Notes: a model not told the origin generated them from the sequence alone. Positions 14,941 through 27,700 are shown, counted from the stretch's first letter. The stretch is 31,290 nucleotides of DNA from Acephala macrosclerotiorum (GCA_014904845.1 MU119662.1:1-31290); one strand, 5' to 3'. Numbers and translations: made by a program.

Positions 14941-16179
14941 AAATCAAAAATTATTTTTTTCGATTTAAAATTATTTTTTTTCGCGAATATAATAAAAATT
15001 CTAATAAATTTAAAAATAAATTTTTTTTTTACTAAAATCGTAATATTTTTTAATTCGAAAATTTTTTTAACGAATAATATTTTATTATTTGATAACAATA
15101 TTTACATTATTCGAGAAAATCGACGTATTTTAATTATTATTAAAATCGAGAAATTTTTCGATCGTTTATAATTTTTTGTTTTACGATAAAAACTTTATTC
15201 AAAAATTGAAAGTTTTACAATAGTAAAAATTCTATTAATTATACTAATACGAATCGAATAAATTATTATATTAATAGATTTTATAATTTGCGATTTTTTT
15301 ATAATATAAAAAAACATCGAAATTATTCGTTGAATTATACAAATTATATTAATTAAATAATTTGAAAAATAGTATAATTACGTAATATTAAACGTTTTTA
15401 TTATAGTATATTATTTATTAATAAAAATAGTAATAAATATAATAAATTTTATTATAGAAAAAATTATCGTTTAAATTAAAAAATAATCGATTAATTATTG
15501 ATAATTTAAATATAAAACGAATTTTATAATCGATAAAATTATTTAAATTATCTTATTTCGAATTTTAATTTATTTTTTTCGATTTTTTAATATTAGTAAA
15601 ATATTTAAATTTATTATTAAAAAACTAATTATAGTTTACTACGATTTAAAATATTAAAATTAATACAATTCAATGAAATATATTAAATAATTTTAATGTA
15701 ATAATTGTAATACACGAATAAATTAATATATTAATTTTTTGAGAATAAATTATATTGAATTTTTTTATTATACAAATTATTACGATTTTTTTATCGTTAA
15801 ATAAAATAATTTTTTTATTGTTTTTAAACGAAAAAATAATAAGATTATAAAATTTACTAAAAAATAATTCGATGTTATTTATTGATACGAAAATAAAAAC
15901 TTTAAAAATATTAATATTGTAAATAAAATATTCGATATTTTAATATTTAAAACGTAATTTCAATTTTAAATATAAAATTCAATAATTAATATTACGATTG
16001 TTTTTTTATAAAAAAATTGTATTAAAAGTAAAATTACAATTTATAAAAATAAAAAAATTATATTAAATTAAAATTTTTTAGTACAAAATTAAAAATATAA
16101 TATAATTGATAATTAATCGTTTATTTTTTATGAAAATATAAATATTAACGAATTTTTATAATTGTTTTTATAATAAATT

Positions 16180-16660
16180 TTTTTTTTAAATTTATTAAAT
16201 AAACGTTAATAAATTATTATTTTATTATATTACATTTTTTTATATTGTTTTTTTAGAAAATATAAACGTAATATATATTTAAAAACTATATATTTATTTT
16301 GAAATAAAAACTTAAAATTATTTAAAATACGATTATTACGTTTTAATAAATTTTTAAAATAGTAAAAAATTGAATTTACGCGAAATAAAAAAATTTCGTA
16401 TAATAATAATATTAAAAAAAATATTGATTTAAATATATAATAACGATACTCGATAAAAAATCGAAATTTATTATAAATAAATATTAATAAATATATTATT
16501 TTTAACGTTTATTAATAATTAATTATATTATTTATTTATAATTAATAAATAAATATTTAATTGAAAATGATTTTAACGTTTAATACAATATATTTGAATC
16601 AAATATTTAAACGTTATATCGAAATATTAAACTCGTTAAATAAATTAATATAAACGAAAT
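16180..16660. mobile_element. 481-bp insertion in R1 copy 2 with possible 5-bp target duplication
   Basis: Relative to R1 copy 1 (10935-10940 region) the alignment breaks after AAATT at 16175-16179 and resumes at AAATT at 16661-16665, so the insertion appears flanked by a 5-bp direct repeat. The interior has no open frame and no convincing inverted termini. Its size would fit a solo LTR or a short non-autonomous element. I see no second copy in the window, and the termini are blurred by AT richness. Confidence 0.5.
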
Positions 16661-16698
16661 AAATTATATCAATATTTTTAACAAATTTATTTAAAGAG

Positions 16699-16703
16699 TA
16701 AAT
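16699..16703. repeat. Target-site duplication TAAAT, left of element A
   Basis: TAAAT directly precedes the TGTCAAAATA start of the LTR. In R1 copy 1 the same site reads AAAGAATAAATCACG (10969-10983), which shows the uninterrupted target. TAAAT also follows the 3' LTR of A (18365-18369), and its complement ATTTA abuts element C (18738-18742). Confidence 0.75.
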
Positions 16704-16801
16704 TGTCAAAATAAGACTCTTTTTATTTCTTCTATATATAAAAAAGTTTTGTTTTTTTCACATATTATTAACAATAAATACTTATTTTATATTTTTTAAT
16801 A
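16704..16801 (+). repeat. 5' LTR of element A, first copy (98 bp)
   Basis: Starts TGTCAAAATAAGACTC and ends TTTTAATA, where the other copies end TTTTAACA. The expected TG...CA ends are therefore visible, with the terminal CA mutated to TA. The same 98-bp sequence recurs at 16926, 18266, 23790 and 30521. A TATATATAAAAAAG stretch lies about 30 bp in. Confidence 0.88.
16733..16746 (+). promoter_or_regulatory. Possible TATA box in the LTR
   Basis: TATATATAAAAAAG is retained in register in the LTRs of A and B (also 23819-23831 and 30552-30562). Its position, about 30 bp into the LTR, fits a U3 promoter. Because it is pure A/T apart from the last base, it would survive C-to-T mutation even without function, so conservation is weak evidence. 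Confidence 0.35.
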
Positions 16802-16925
16802 AATTATAAATTCGAATTTCGTACGAGATTATTTATTTATTTGAGAATTATTTATTCAATTATTTATTTTTTATAGTTCGAAATTTTATTTATTTTTTAT
16901 TTTATTATTATTATTTTTTTATTTC

Positions 16926-17023
16926 TATCAAAATAAAATTCTTTTTACTTTTTTTGTATATAAAAAAACTTCGTTCTCTTTATATATTATTAACAAAAAA
17001 TACTTATTTTATATTTTTTAATA
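16926..17023 (+). repeat. Second, tandem 5' LTR of element A (98 bp)
   Basis: Begins TATCAAAATAAAATTC (TG mutated to TA) and ends TTTTAATA, 222 bp downstream of the first LTR. The leader after each LTR is also duplicated: 16802-16925 and 17024-17145 both carry AATTATAAA.TCGAATTTCG, a CACGAGA/TACGAGA motif and TTATTTGAGAAT. Element B has only one such unit, so the duplication is specific to A. It could be unequal recombination or a reverse-transcription product. Confidence 0.85.
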
Positions 17024-17933
17024 AATTATAAACTCGAATTTCGCACGAGACTATTTATTTATTTGAGAATCACTTATTCAATTATTTATTCTTTATAATT
17101 CGAAGTTTTATTTACTTTTTATTTTTTTTTTTTATTTTTTTTTTCTATTTCTATTTTTCGAACTTTCGATTATTTTAATTAATTTTTTTTAATTGATTTC
17201 ACATGAAATTCAAACTAATTAAATTTTATTTATTTACTATAAATATAATTAATTAAATTTAAACAAAAACCGATTATTTTTTGAATTTTTATTTTCTTTA
17301 AAAAATTCAAAAAAACGTAAAACATTTCAATAATTCAAATAATTTCAAATACTCGAAAATTATTTTTTAAAACAATTTAAAATACGCGTATTTTTATTAC
17401 AATTCTATTTATAGTCTTTTTTTGTTTATTTAAAGTTTAAATTTTATATTGTTTTTAGTATTTTAAAATAATTCGAATATTTTTTTTATTTTACAAATGT
17501 AAATTTTTTCGATTTTTAAACAAATATTTTTTTTTTAAATAAAAATATTTTTTTTTTTAAATTTAAAATATTTTTAAACGTTTATTAAATTTTAAATCAA
17601 AGAAAAAAAACTCGATATTAAAATGTTTTTTAACGTTAAAACAAATTATAAACACGTTTTAATTTAAATTATTTCAATTTTATTTTACAAAAAAAATCTT
17701 TTTATCGATTAAATAATTTGATCGAATTTTAAATTAAATTTTTTTTATTTTTATCTTAAAACGTTTCTTAATAAAAAATTATTATTATTCAAATTTCAAG
17801 CGAATTTTTTTTTATTTTTACTTATTTTTTATTACGTTTTTCTATTGATTAAAAGAATTTTTTAAACTCTAATAATAATATTCGATTATATCAATTGAAA
17901 ATATTTTTATAAATACTATTATAGCGATTAAAT

Positions 17934-18179
17934 ATGTTTTTTCTACGTGCGATACAAAACGCTAAAAACGATTATAAACAAACTTTAATTCAAATTGAAA
18001 AAAATATTAAAAATTTAAACAAATTAAATAAATTAAATAAAAAAAGCGAAATAAATAAAAAAAAATATAAAATCGATAAAATATTATATTTTATTATTAG
18101 TTTTTATCGCTTTTTTATTTATTATTTGCTATTTTTTTATAGATTTTTTTTTTATATAATTTTAATTATAATTTATTGA
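17934..18179 (+). pseudogene. Gag-like N-terminal remnant fused to 3' tail in element A
   Basis: An 81-codon frame begins at an ATG that is also an aligned position (ATA) in element B at 24796-24798 and in element C. Residues 1 to about 51 (RAIQNAKNDYK, IEKNIKN.LNKLNKLNKK) are hydrophilic, and lysine and asparagine rich. They correspond to the same frame in B, so this is probably the start of the element's first ORF (gag or gag-pol). At the deletion junction (18086-18089) the frame runs into non-coding 3' sequence and ends as a meaningless F/Y/I-rich tail. I recognise no domain. The gag assignment rests on position downstream of the leader. Confidence 0.45.
18086..18089. other. Internal deletion junction of element A with 4-bp microhomology
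   Basis: Sequence up to 18089 continues the 5' part of element B (to 24959). Sequence from 18086 matches the 3' tail starting near 30356 in B and, inverted, near 18957 in C. The shared ATAT at the join suggests template switching or microhomology-mediated deletion. About 5.4 kb has been removed. Confidence 0.65.
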
Positions 18180-18265
18180 AAATATAATTAGATATTGTAT
18201 ATAATATATAAAAGTTTTTATATTCGCTCGTTTAAAATATATAAAAATATTTGATCGTATAAAAA

Positions 18266-18364
18266 TATTAAAATGAGATTTTTTCTATTTTTTTTATATA
18301 TAAATTTTTTGAGTTTTTTTTTACATATTATTAATAAAAAATATTTATTTTATATTTTTTGATA
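18266..18364 (+). repeat. 3' LTR of element A (99 bp)
   Basis: Begins TATTAAAATGAGATTT and ends TTTTGATA, aligned to the LTRs at 16704 and 30521. The sequence just before it (18140-18265) matches 30400-30520 before the 3' LTR of B. No obvious long polypurine tract remains directly upstream. It is followed by TAAAT. Confidence 0.85.
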
Positions 18365-18742
18365 TAAATAAATTTTATATACATGTTAATATTTCGAAGA
18401 TTATTATAATATTATTTTCTCGTTTTCGTAATTCAATTTATTTATTATTTGAATAATCGAATTAAAAATTTTAATTAAACTCGATACGAAAATTTCAATT
18501 TAAATAAAATCAATAATATATCAAAAATTATAAAAACGTAATATGTCGATTTTAATTAATTTTATCAATTTCTTTAATTCGATTTTTAGTATTTTATAGT
18601 AATATTATTTTTACAAGATTTTATTACGTTTTAAAATCGTTGTAATTTGAATTTCGTAATTAAAATCGTTATATATATATTTTTTTAATTATTATTTTAA
18701 TGAAAAAAATATTAAAAAAAATAAAATTTAATACGTAATTTA
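18365..18742 (+). repeat. Inverted fragment of repeat R1 between elements A and C
   Basis: The reverse complement of 10975-11348 in R1 copy 1, followed end to end with mainly transitional differences (378 versus 374 bp). Its left end, TAAAT (18365-18369), corresponds to ATTTA at 11344-11348. Its right end, ATTTA (18738-18742), is the complement of the TAAAT at 10975-10979 where element A begins. It is the part of R1 copy 2 missing from the left of A, now inverted and lying between two retrotransposon ends. Confidence 0.8.
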
Positions 18743-18775
18743 TATTAAAAAGTATAAAATAAATTTATTTTAATA
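18743..18775 (-). repeat. 3' LTR of element C, reduced to 33 bp
   Basis: Read on the plus strand it starts TATTAAAAAGTATAAAAT, the complement of the LTR 3' end, and finishes TATTTTAATA, the complement of the LTR 5' end. About 65 bp of the 98-bp LTR is missing from the middle. It is flanked by ATTTA outside and by the inverted 3' tail of the element (18776-18930) inside. Confidence 0.65.
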
Positions 18776-21700
18776 TTTTTATACGATCAAATATTTTTAT
18801 ATATTTTAAATAAACGAATTTAAAAGTTTTTATATATTATATACAATATTTCATTATATTTTTATTAAATTACAATTAAAATTATATAAAAAAAAAGTTT
18901 ATAAAAAAATAATAAATAATAAATAAAAAAAAAGTAACAAAAATTAATAATAAAATATCGATAATAAAAATAAAATTTTTAAATAAAATTTTTATTTTAA
19001 TTTAAAGTACTTTATATAATAATTATTCAAATAATATAAATAAAATCGATATTATAATTAAATACATTTAAATCGAACTCGAATTAATTTATGAATAATT
19101 AATCAAACGATAAACGATTCTTTTTTTTAATTATAAGAATTATTTGATTTTTACAATTGTTCGAAATTTTTAAAACGATTTTTTTGATAATACTTTTATT
19201 AATTTATTTGTAATTTGTTATAACGTGTAAATATATTTTAAATTTTTTTTTTTTAATAATTTCTTTACGAATAAAATAATATTAAATATTAATATATTTC
19301 GTTTAAACGTAGAATTAAATCTTTTTTATAAATATAATAATATTTTAATTATTTTTATAAATAATAATAATTTTAATATTTAAATCGTTAAAATTAAATT
19401 ATTTTTTTAATTGTATTTATTTATTCGATATATTCGATTTTATATAATAAAAACGAGATTATAAATTGATATTTAATAAATTAATTAATAATTATCGATT
19501 TTATATTGAAAATGTATTTCGATATTAATCGTTTAATATTTCGATTATCGATTTAATTCGAATCGATATATTTTTCAAATAATTAAATCGATTTTCGAAA
19601 AATTAAATTTATATTAAATATATTTATTTTAAATATATTTCAAAATCTTTTTTATTGTTTTTATATGTATTTTAATCGAATTTAAAGTAAATCGATTAAT
19701 AATTGAAACGATATAAATAAAATCGAATTACGTATCGAATATAATATATATATATTTAATAGTTTTTTTCGATTAAAATTAATTGAATCGTCGATTTTAT
19801 CGAAATATTAATAATAGAATAAATCGATATATTATTATTTTTAAAAAGTTTTTGAAAATAAACGATTTATAAAAAATGAAAAAAATAATAAAAACGATTT
19901 CGAATAATTTTTATATTTAAATAAAAATAATATAAATCGAAATCGAATATATAAAAATAAAAATTAAACGATTTTTTAATAATATTAATATTTTTTCGTA
20001 AATTACTAATAATAAAAAAATCGTTAATATAAATAATAATAATTGTATTTTTTTAGTAAAAAATAAAAATATTAATATTAAAAAATTTGAAACTTTATTT
20101 CAAAAAAAAAATTAATAAATATATTATATTATATACGTGATAATTATTTCAAATTTTATAAAATTTTATTTAATTTAATAATTTTTGAAATATTATATTC
20201 GATAAATAAATTTATATAAATTTTAATATTAATTTTTTTGTAAAAAAATACTATTTTTATATTTATTTAATTAATTTTTTAATTATAAATAATAATAAAA
20301 ATAAAAATTACTTTATAATTTATTAATTTTATTATTAAAATAAAAATCTTATAAAAATCGATTTTTTATTATTATTTGAAATTACGAATTATTTATTGTA
20401 TTTTATATTATAATTTTTTTTTATAATATTATATTTAATTTAAAATATTTATTTTTTAATAAATAATTTTCAATTATTTAAATATTTTATTTTTATTTAT
20501 ATTTTATTTTTTTACTATTTTTATTATAAATAATTTATAGTTTATTTAAATATTTAAAATTCGAAAATTTTATTTAAATTCGTATAATTAAAAAATAAAA
20601 ATAAAAAGTATTTATTGTAAAATATAAAAATAAAAAAAATAAAAAAAATTATATATATCAATAATAAATTTAATATAAAAAAAAGAAATTAAATTAAAAA
20701 AAATCGAAAAATTATTAAAAATATAAATAATTAAAAAAAATAATTAAATAATTTAATTCGATATTAAAATTTGATTTATTTTTAATAAATAAAATAAATA
20801 TAATTTTTTAAAAATAAAAATATTATAAATATTTTTATTGTTTTTCGAATTTGTTTTCGAAGTTTTTTTTAATTAAATTAAATAAATTTAATCGTTAAAA
20901 ATAAAAAGAATTTAATAAATTAAAAAAATTTAAATTTTAAAAATTTAATTAATAATTTATATGAAAATAATAAAACGATTTAATGATTATAAATCGAAAA
21001 TATAATCGAAAAACAAAAAATTATTAATTTTATATTACTAAAATAAACGATTAATATTTTTAAAAAAATAAAAAATTATTATAAAATAAAAAAATAAATT
21101 AATTCGAATAAATTCAATTTTAAATAATTAAAAATAAACGATAATAAAATAATTGATTTTATGTAATTAATAAATTAATTTTAATTATTAATCGATTTTT
21201 TTTTGTAATTTAAATCGAATAAAAATATTAAAATTAATAAATAAAATAAAATAACGAATTTTAATACGAATTTTAATATAAATTTTTTTTTTATAATTTA
21301 ATTAAATTTATAAAATAATTTATAAATTATCGAAATTCGTATTTATATTTATTTTTTAAAGTAAATTTATTTCAAAAAATGTATTTAATTCTTTTAATTA
21401 AAATTATTCGAATAATACGATCGTTTAATTTTAAGATTTTATATAAAGTATTTTTTTTATATTTAATTAAAAATTTTCAAACGATTTTATTTTAATTTTT
21501 TTAATTTTTATTAAAATTATAATAATAAATAATAAAATCGAAAATTTAATATAATCGTAATTAAATTTTTTATTATATTATACTTTGAAAAATAATATAT
21601 TGATTACAAAATAATATAATTAAAAATAAAAATAATATATATTTAATTGTTTTTAATTAAAAATTAAAATCGAAAATAATTTTTTTATAAAAAAAATTGT

Positions 21701-23784
21701 TTTTTTTTAAATAATTTGATCGAATTATTCGAATAAATTATTTATTTCTAGTAAATATAATTCGATAAATTTTTTAATCGATTTTTTTTTTAAAAACTTT
21801 ATAAAATTTATTAATTATGTATTTTTTTTATTATTATTTTATAATCGTTTAATTATTTATTTTTTGTTTCAATATTTAAAATAATTTTTTAAAAAAAAAA
21901 AATTAATTCGTAATTTTATTTTTAAATTTAATAATATACATTCGTATTAATTTAATTTTATTATATATAAATATAATAAAAAATTGATTATTATCGAATT
22001 TTTTAATAAAAATTAAATTAATTTTATTAAAATAAATTAATTTTATTAAATATTTTTTTAATTTAATAAAATAATTATACGATTTTCATTTATTTTTTTA
22101 TATAATATATATATTATAAATATATAATTTATATAATTATATTAAATGAATTTGTTTTAAACGATTATATAAATTTCGAATAATTTAAACGAGTAAAAAT
22201 TTCGTTTAATTGAAATTTTAATTATTAAAATAACGATTATCGTAAAACGATATAAAAAAAATTATTCGATTTAATTAAAAATTAAAAATCGTTTTATGTA
22301 ATAATATTAATTTTGTGTTTATTAATTATTTATAAAATTAAATTTTCGTGAAATTATAAACGAAATTTTTTACTTTTAAAAAATTGAAAAATCGAAATAA
22401 AATTATATAATTCTATAAACGAATATTATTTAATATTAATAAAAATATTATTAATTTTTTTAAATTTAATTTATTTTTTTATATTTTTATATAATTCGAA
22501 ATTATTAAATTAAAAATTGATAAATTGAAATCAATTTATAATAATATAATTAATACAATTAATATTAACGATTTAATTATTTTTAAAAAATTTAATAAAA
22601 GTAAAAAAAATTATATCGAATAAAAAAAAACAAAAAAAAGCAAATATAAAAATCGATTTATTATTAATAATTAAAAAGTCAAAATTGTAAACTATAATTA
22701 TAATTATATTAATAAATTTTATAAATAAAATAAAAAATAATAGAAATTCGATTAAAATTTTTAATTTTTTGAAAATAAATTTTTAATATTATTCGATTTT
22801 TATTTATTATTTTTCTTTTTTTTTTAATATTAAATTTTTTTTTAAAATAAAAATATTTAATAAAATATTTAATTTTAATATAATATAATTTTTTATAATA
22901 ATTACAAAAAATTTAAACGTTTAATAAACGATTATTAATTATAAAAACAATTTTTATTTTAATAATAAATAATTTTTATTATTATTTCTCGTTAAACGTT
23001 TTTTAAATTACTATATTTTATTCGATTATAAAATTTTCAAATATTTAAATAAAATTATAAAATTATTAAAATATTATAATAAAAATTTCGTATACGAATT
23101 CAATTTTTTAAAAAAATCGTAAAATTAATTAAACGAATATAAAAATTATTATTTTATAAAAAAATTTTAATTTATTATTAATTTAAAAAAATTAATTCGA
23201 AAAATTAATAATATTTTTATATTTAATTAAAATAAAAACGTAAAAACGCGTAATAAAATCGATCAATTTTTTTATTTTAATAAATTGTTTTAAACGAAAA
23301 ATATTTAATATTTAATAAATTCGATTAAAAGTTTTTACTTTTTTTTAATTATTGTATTTATATTGATTTTTAATAATAAAATAATTTTAATATTATTACT
23401 TTTTTTAAACGAATATTTTCTTATTATATATTATTTTAAACGAAAACTATTTATTGTATTTCGTTTTATAAATAAAAATTTTTATATTAATTATATTGTT
23501 TTTAAATTTAAATTTCGTAATTAAATATAATTTAAATAATTATTATATAATATAATTAAAACTATTTATAGTAAAAAATTTATCGATTTTATAATAAAAA
23601 TCGAATTAATTTTTTTGATTTTTAAAAATTAAAATAAAATTAAATAAAATTTTTTTTGTAAATATTTTAATTTTTTTAATTATTATTTAAAATCGAATAT
23701 AATGATATAAATCGCGTATATCGATAAACAAAATTTTGATTTGAGAAAAAAAATACGATATTAAATTTTTTTTTTTTAATATTT

Positions 23785-23789
23785 ATTAT
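23785..23789. repeat. Target-site duplication of element B, left copy (ATTAT)
   Basis: ATTAT precedes the B 5' LTR, and ATTGT follows the 3' LTR (30619-30623). The uninterrupted site in the related sequence of B itself is 25442-25446 (GTTAT on the complement). The three versions differ only by G/A transitions, consistent with an original GTTGT and later mutation. Confidence 0.75.
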
Positions 23790-23887
23790 TATTAAAATAA
23801 GATTTTTTTTACTTTTTCTATATATAAAAAAACTTTATTTTTTTCATATATTATTAATAAGAAATACTCATTTTATATTTTTTAACA
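23790..23887 (+). repeat. 5' LTR of element B (98 bp)
   Basis: Starts TATTAAAATAAGATTT (TG mutated to TA) and ends TTTTTAACA. It contains TATATATAAAAAAAC at about position 30. Compared with the 3' LTR it differs at roughly a tenth of positions by eye, which cannot be used for dating because mutation here is not clock-like. Confidence 0.9.
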
Positions 23888-23907
23888 AATTATAAACTCG
23901 AATTTCG
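23888..23907 (+). promoter_or_regulatory. Candidate primer-binding site after the 5' LTR
   Basis: AATTATAAACTCGAATTTCG directly follows the LTR and is also present after both A LTRs. If the A residues at G/A-prone positions were originally G, the start would read like GGTTATGAG. That resembles the complement of the initiator-methionine tRNA anticodon arm, which Copia-type elements use as a half-tRNA primer. This is a reconstruction by inference from mutated sequence. Confidence 0.3.
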
Positions 23908-24795
23908 TACGAGATTATTTATTTATTTAAAAATTATTTATTCAATTATTTATTTTTTATAATTCAAAAATTCTATTTATTTATTATTTATTTTTTTTCT
24001 TTTTATTTCTATTTTTTTTTTCTTGAACTCTCGATTATTTCAATTAATTTTTTTTAATTAATTTCATATAAAATTTAAATTAATTAAATTTTATTTATTT
24101 ATTATAAATATAATTAATCAAATTTAAACAAAAAACGATTATTCTTTGAATTTTTACTTTTTTTGAAAAGTCTAAAAAAATATAAAATATTTCGATAATT
24201 TAAATAATTTTAAATACTCAAAAATTATCTCTCGAAATAATTTAAAATATATATATTTTTACTATAATTTTATTTGTATTTTTTTTTGTTTATTTTATAT
24301 TTAAATTTTACGTTATTTTTAATTTTTTAAAATAATTTAAATACTTTTTTTATTTTGCAAATATAAACTTTTTTAATTTTTGAACAAATTTATTTTTTTT
24401 TCAAATAAAATTTTTTTTTTTTTAAATTTAAAACGCTTTTAAACGTTTATTAAACTTTAGATCAAAAAAAGATTCAATATTAATAAATTTTTTAAAATTA
24501 AAATAAATTGTAAACACATTTTAATTCAAATTATTTTAATCTCATTTTACAAAAAAAATCTTTTTATCGATCAAATAATTTAATCGAATTTCAAATTAAA
24601 TTATTTTTATTTTTATTTTAAAATATTTTTTAATAAAAAAATATTATTATTCAAATTTTAAATAAATTTTTTCTCGTTTTTATTTATTTTTTACTATATT
24701 TTTTTATTAATTAAAAAAACTTTTTAAATTTTAATAATAATATTTAATTATATTAATTAAAAATGTTTTTACAAATATTATTATAATAATTAAAT

Positions 24796-27700
24796 ATATT
24801 TTCTTTATATATAATACGAAACGTCGAAAACGATCGTAAATAAATTTTAATTTAAATTAAAAAAAATATCGAAAATTCGAACGAATTAAATAAATTAAAT
24901 AAATTAAATAAAAAAAACGAAATAAATAAAAAAAATATAAAATCAATAAAATATTATATATTATATTTTTCGATTGTATTTTTTATAAAAAAAAAACTTT
25001 TTTAATTCGAATAATTACAATTTTAATATCGTTTTATTTAATGAAATTTCAATTAATAATTTTATTATTTTAAAAATATTATTTAAAATATATTTAATAT
25101 TTTTATTAATATTTTTAATAAAATTTACAATTCAATATTAATTACAAATAATAATAATAATATTTTTTCGTTTACAAACGTCGATTTTTAAAAGAATTAC
25201 GTTTTTTTTTTAAATTTTACAAATATTTTTAATTTTACGATATATAAATTATTTTTAAATATTGAAATAATTATTCGCGATTTTCAATTATTTATTAATC
25301 GAATTCTCTTATTTTCAATTTTTTTTTTTTCGTAAAATTTATTACTATTAATAAACAAATAAACTCAATTAATCGTAAATTAATTTAAAATTTATTTTCA
25401 AACGATCGAAAAATTTTTATTAATATTTTTATTTCGTATTTATAACAAATCCTAAAAAAAATTCTTTTAATATTATATTTTATTTTTTAAATCAAAATCT
25501 CGTTTATTAATATACGCAATTTATATTATTATATTCGATTTTAAATAATAATTAAAAAAAATCAAAATATTTACAAAAAAAAATTATTTTAATTTTATTT
25601 TAATTTTTAAAAACTAAAAAAATTAATTCGATTTTTGTCGTAAAATCGACGAATTTTTTACTATAAACGATTTTAATTATATTATATAATAATTATTTAA
25701 ATTACATTTAATTACAAAATTTAAATTTAAAAATAATAATAATATTAAAATTATTTTATTATCAAAAATCGATATAAATATAATAATTAAAAAAATTAAA
25801 AATTTTTAATCGAATTTATTATATATTAAATATTTTTTATTTAAAATAATTTATTAAAATAAAAAAATTAATCGATTTTATTATACGTTTTTGCGTTTTT
25901 ATTTTAATCGAATATAAAAATATTATTAATTTTTTAAATTAATTTTTTTAAATTAATAATAAATTGAAAATATTTTATAAAATAATAATTTTTATATTCG
26001 TTTAATTAATTTTATAATTTTTTTAAAAATTTAAATTTATATACGAAATTTTTATTATAATATTTTAATAAATTTATAATTTTATTTAAATATTTGAAAA
26101 TTTTGTAATTAAATAAAATATAATAATTTAAAAAACGTTCAATAAAAAGTAATAATAAAATTTATTTATTATTGAAATTAAAATCGGATTTATAGTTAAT
26201 AATCGTTTATTAAACGCTCGAAATTTTTGTAATTATTATAAGAAATTATATTATATTAAAATTAAATATTTTATTAAATATTTTTATTTTAATACTAGAA
26301 AAAAAAAAGAAATAATAAATAGAAATTGAACGATATAAAAGATTTATTTTGAAAAAAATTAAAATTCTCGATTAAATTTATATTATTTTTTATTTTATTT
26401 ATAGAATTTATTAATATAATTACAATTATAATTTACAATTTCTTGTTTTTGATTATTAATAATAAATCGATTTTTATACTCGTTTTTTTTTTTTTTTCGT
26501 TTTTTTTTTACTTAATATAATTTTTTTTCGTTTTTATTAAATCTCTTAAAAACGATTAAATTATTAATATTAATTACATTAATTATATTACTATAAATCG
26601 ATTTTAATTTATTAATTTTCGATTTAATAATTTCAAATTATACGAAAATATAAAAAATTAAAAACGTTTTTATTTTAATTTTAAATTCAAATAATAAATT
26701 AATAATATTTATTTTTATTAATATTAAATAATATTCGTTTATAGAATTATATAATTTTATTTCGATTTTTTAATTTTTTAAAAACAAATTTTTTTATTTA
26801 TAATTCTATGAAAATTCAATTTTATAAATAATTAATAAATACAAAATTAATATTATTACACGAAATAATCTTTAATTTTTTAATTAAATCAAATAATTTT
26901 TTTTATATCGTTTTATAATAATTATTATTCTAATAATTAAAATTTTAATTAAATAAAATTTTTATTCGTTTAAATTATTGGAAATTTATACGATTATTTA
27001 AAATAAATTTATTTAATATAATTATATAAATTATTTTAATATTTAATAATTCGATAAATTTTCAATCAATTTTATAATAAAATTTAAAAATAAATTATAT
27101 ATTTGCAATATATGTATTATACAAAAAAATAAACGAAAATTATATAATTATTTTATTAAATCAAAAAAATATTTAATAAAAATATTTTATTTTAATATAA
27201 TTATTTTAAAAATTATTTTAAATATTAAAATAAAAATTAAATAATCAAATAATTATAAAATAATAATAATAAAAATACGTTATTAATAAACTTTATAAAA
27301 TTCTCAAATAAAATAAAATTAATTCAAAATTTATCGAATTATATTTATTAAAAATAAATAATTTATTTAAATAATTTAATCAAATTATTTAAAAAAAAAT
27401 TGATTTTAATTTCAATTTTTAATTAAAAATAATTAAATATACGTATTATTTTTATTTTTAATTATATTATTTTATAATTAATATATTATTATTTGAAATA
27501 TAATATAATAAAAAATTTAATTACAATTATATTAAAATTTTTAATTTTATTATTTATTATTACGATTTTAATAAAAATTAAAAAAAATCGAAATAAAATC
27601 AATTAAAATTTTTTAATTAAATATAAAAAAAATACTTTATATAAAATCTTAAAATCAAATAATCGTATTATTCAAATAATTTTAATTAAAAAAATTAAAT

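Larger units (their letters stand above)
14343..16703 (-). repeat. Interspersed repeat R1, copy 2 (left part, interrupted)
   Basis: A direct copy of 9121-10979. It follows copy 1 up to 16179, is broken by a 481-bp insertion (16180-16660), resumes at 16661-16703, and stops at TAAAT, where LTR element A begins. Relative to copy 1 most substitutions are transitions, and in the 14390-14630 block it has lost many CpGs that copy 1 keeps. The missing right part of R1 (equivalent to 10980 onward) is found inverted at 18370-18737, beyond element A. Confidence 0.8.
16704..18364 (+). mobile_element. LTR retrotransposon element A, internally deleted
   Basis: A 1661-bp member of a short-LTR retrotransposon family. 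It has a 5' LTR, a duplicated LTR plus leader, about 1.24 kb of internal sequence and a 3' LTR, with TAAAT on both sides. Internal sequence from 17146 to 18089 matches element B at about 24010-24959. From 18086 on it matches the 3' tail of B and C. About 5.4 kb present in B (roughly 24960-30359) is missing. Nearly all of the pol coding capacity would lie in that segment, so A would be non-autonomous. It is the least mutated of the three copies and keeps an ATG and several C residues that B and C have lost. Superfamily (Copia or Gypsy) is not determined. Confidence 0.85.

Noticed and set aside
16704..17145. Two separate solo LTRs next to each other
   Set aside because: The 122-124 bp leader is duplicated together with the LTR and there is no target duplication between the units, so a tandem duplication of LTR plus leader fits better.
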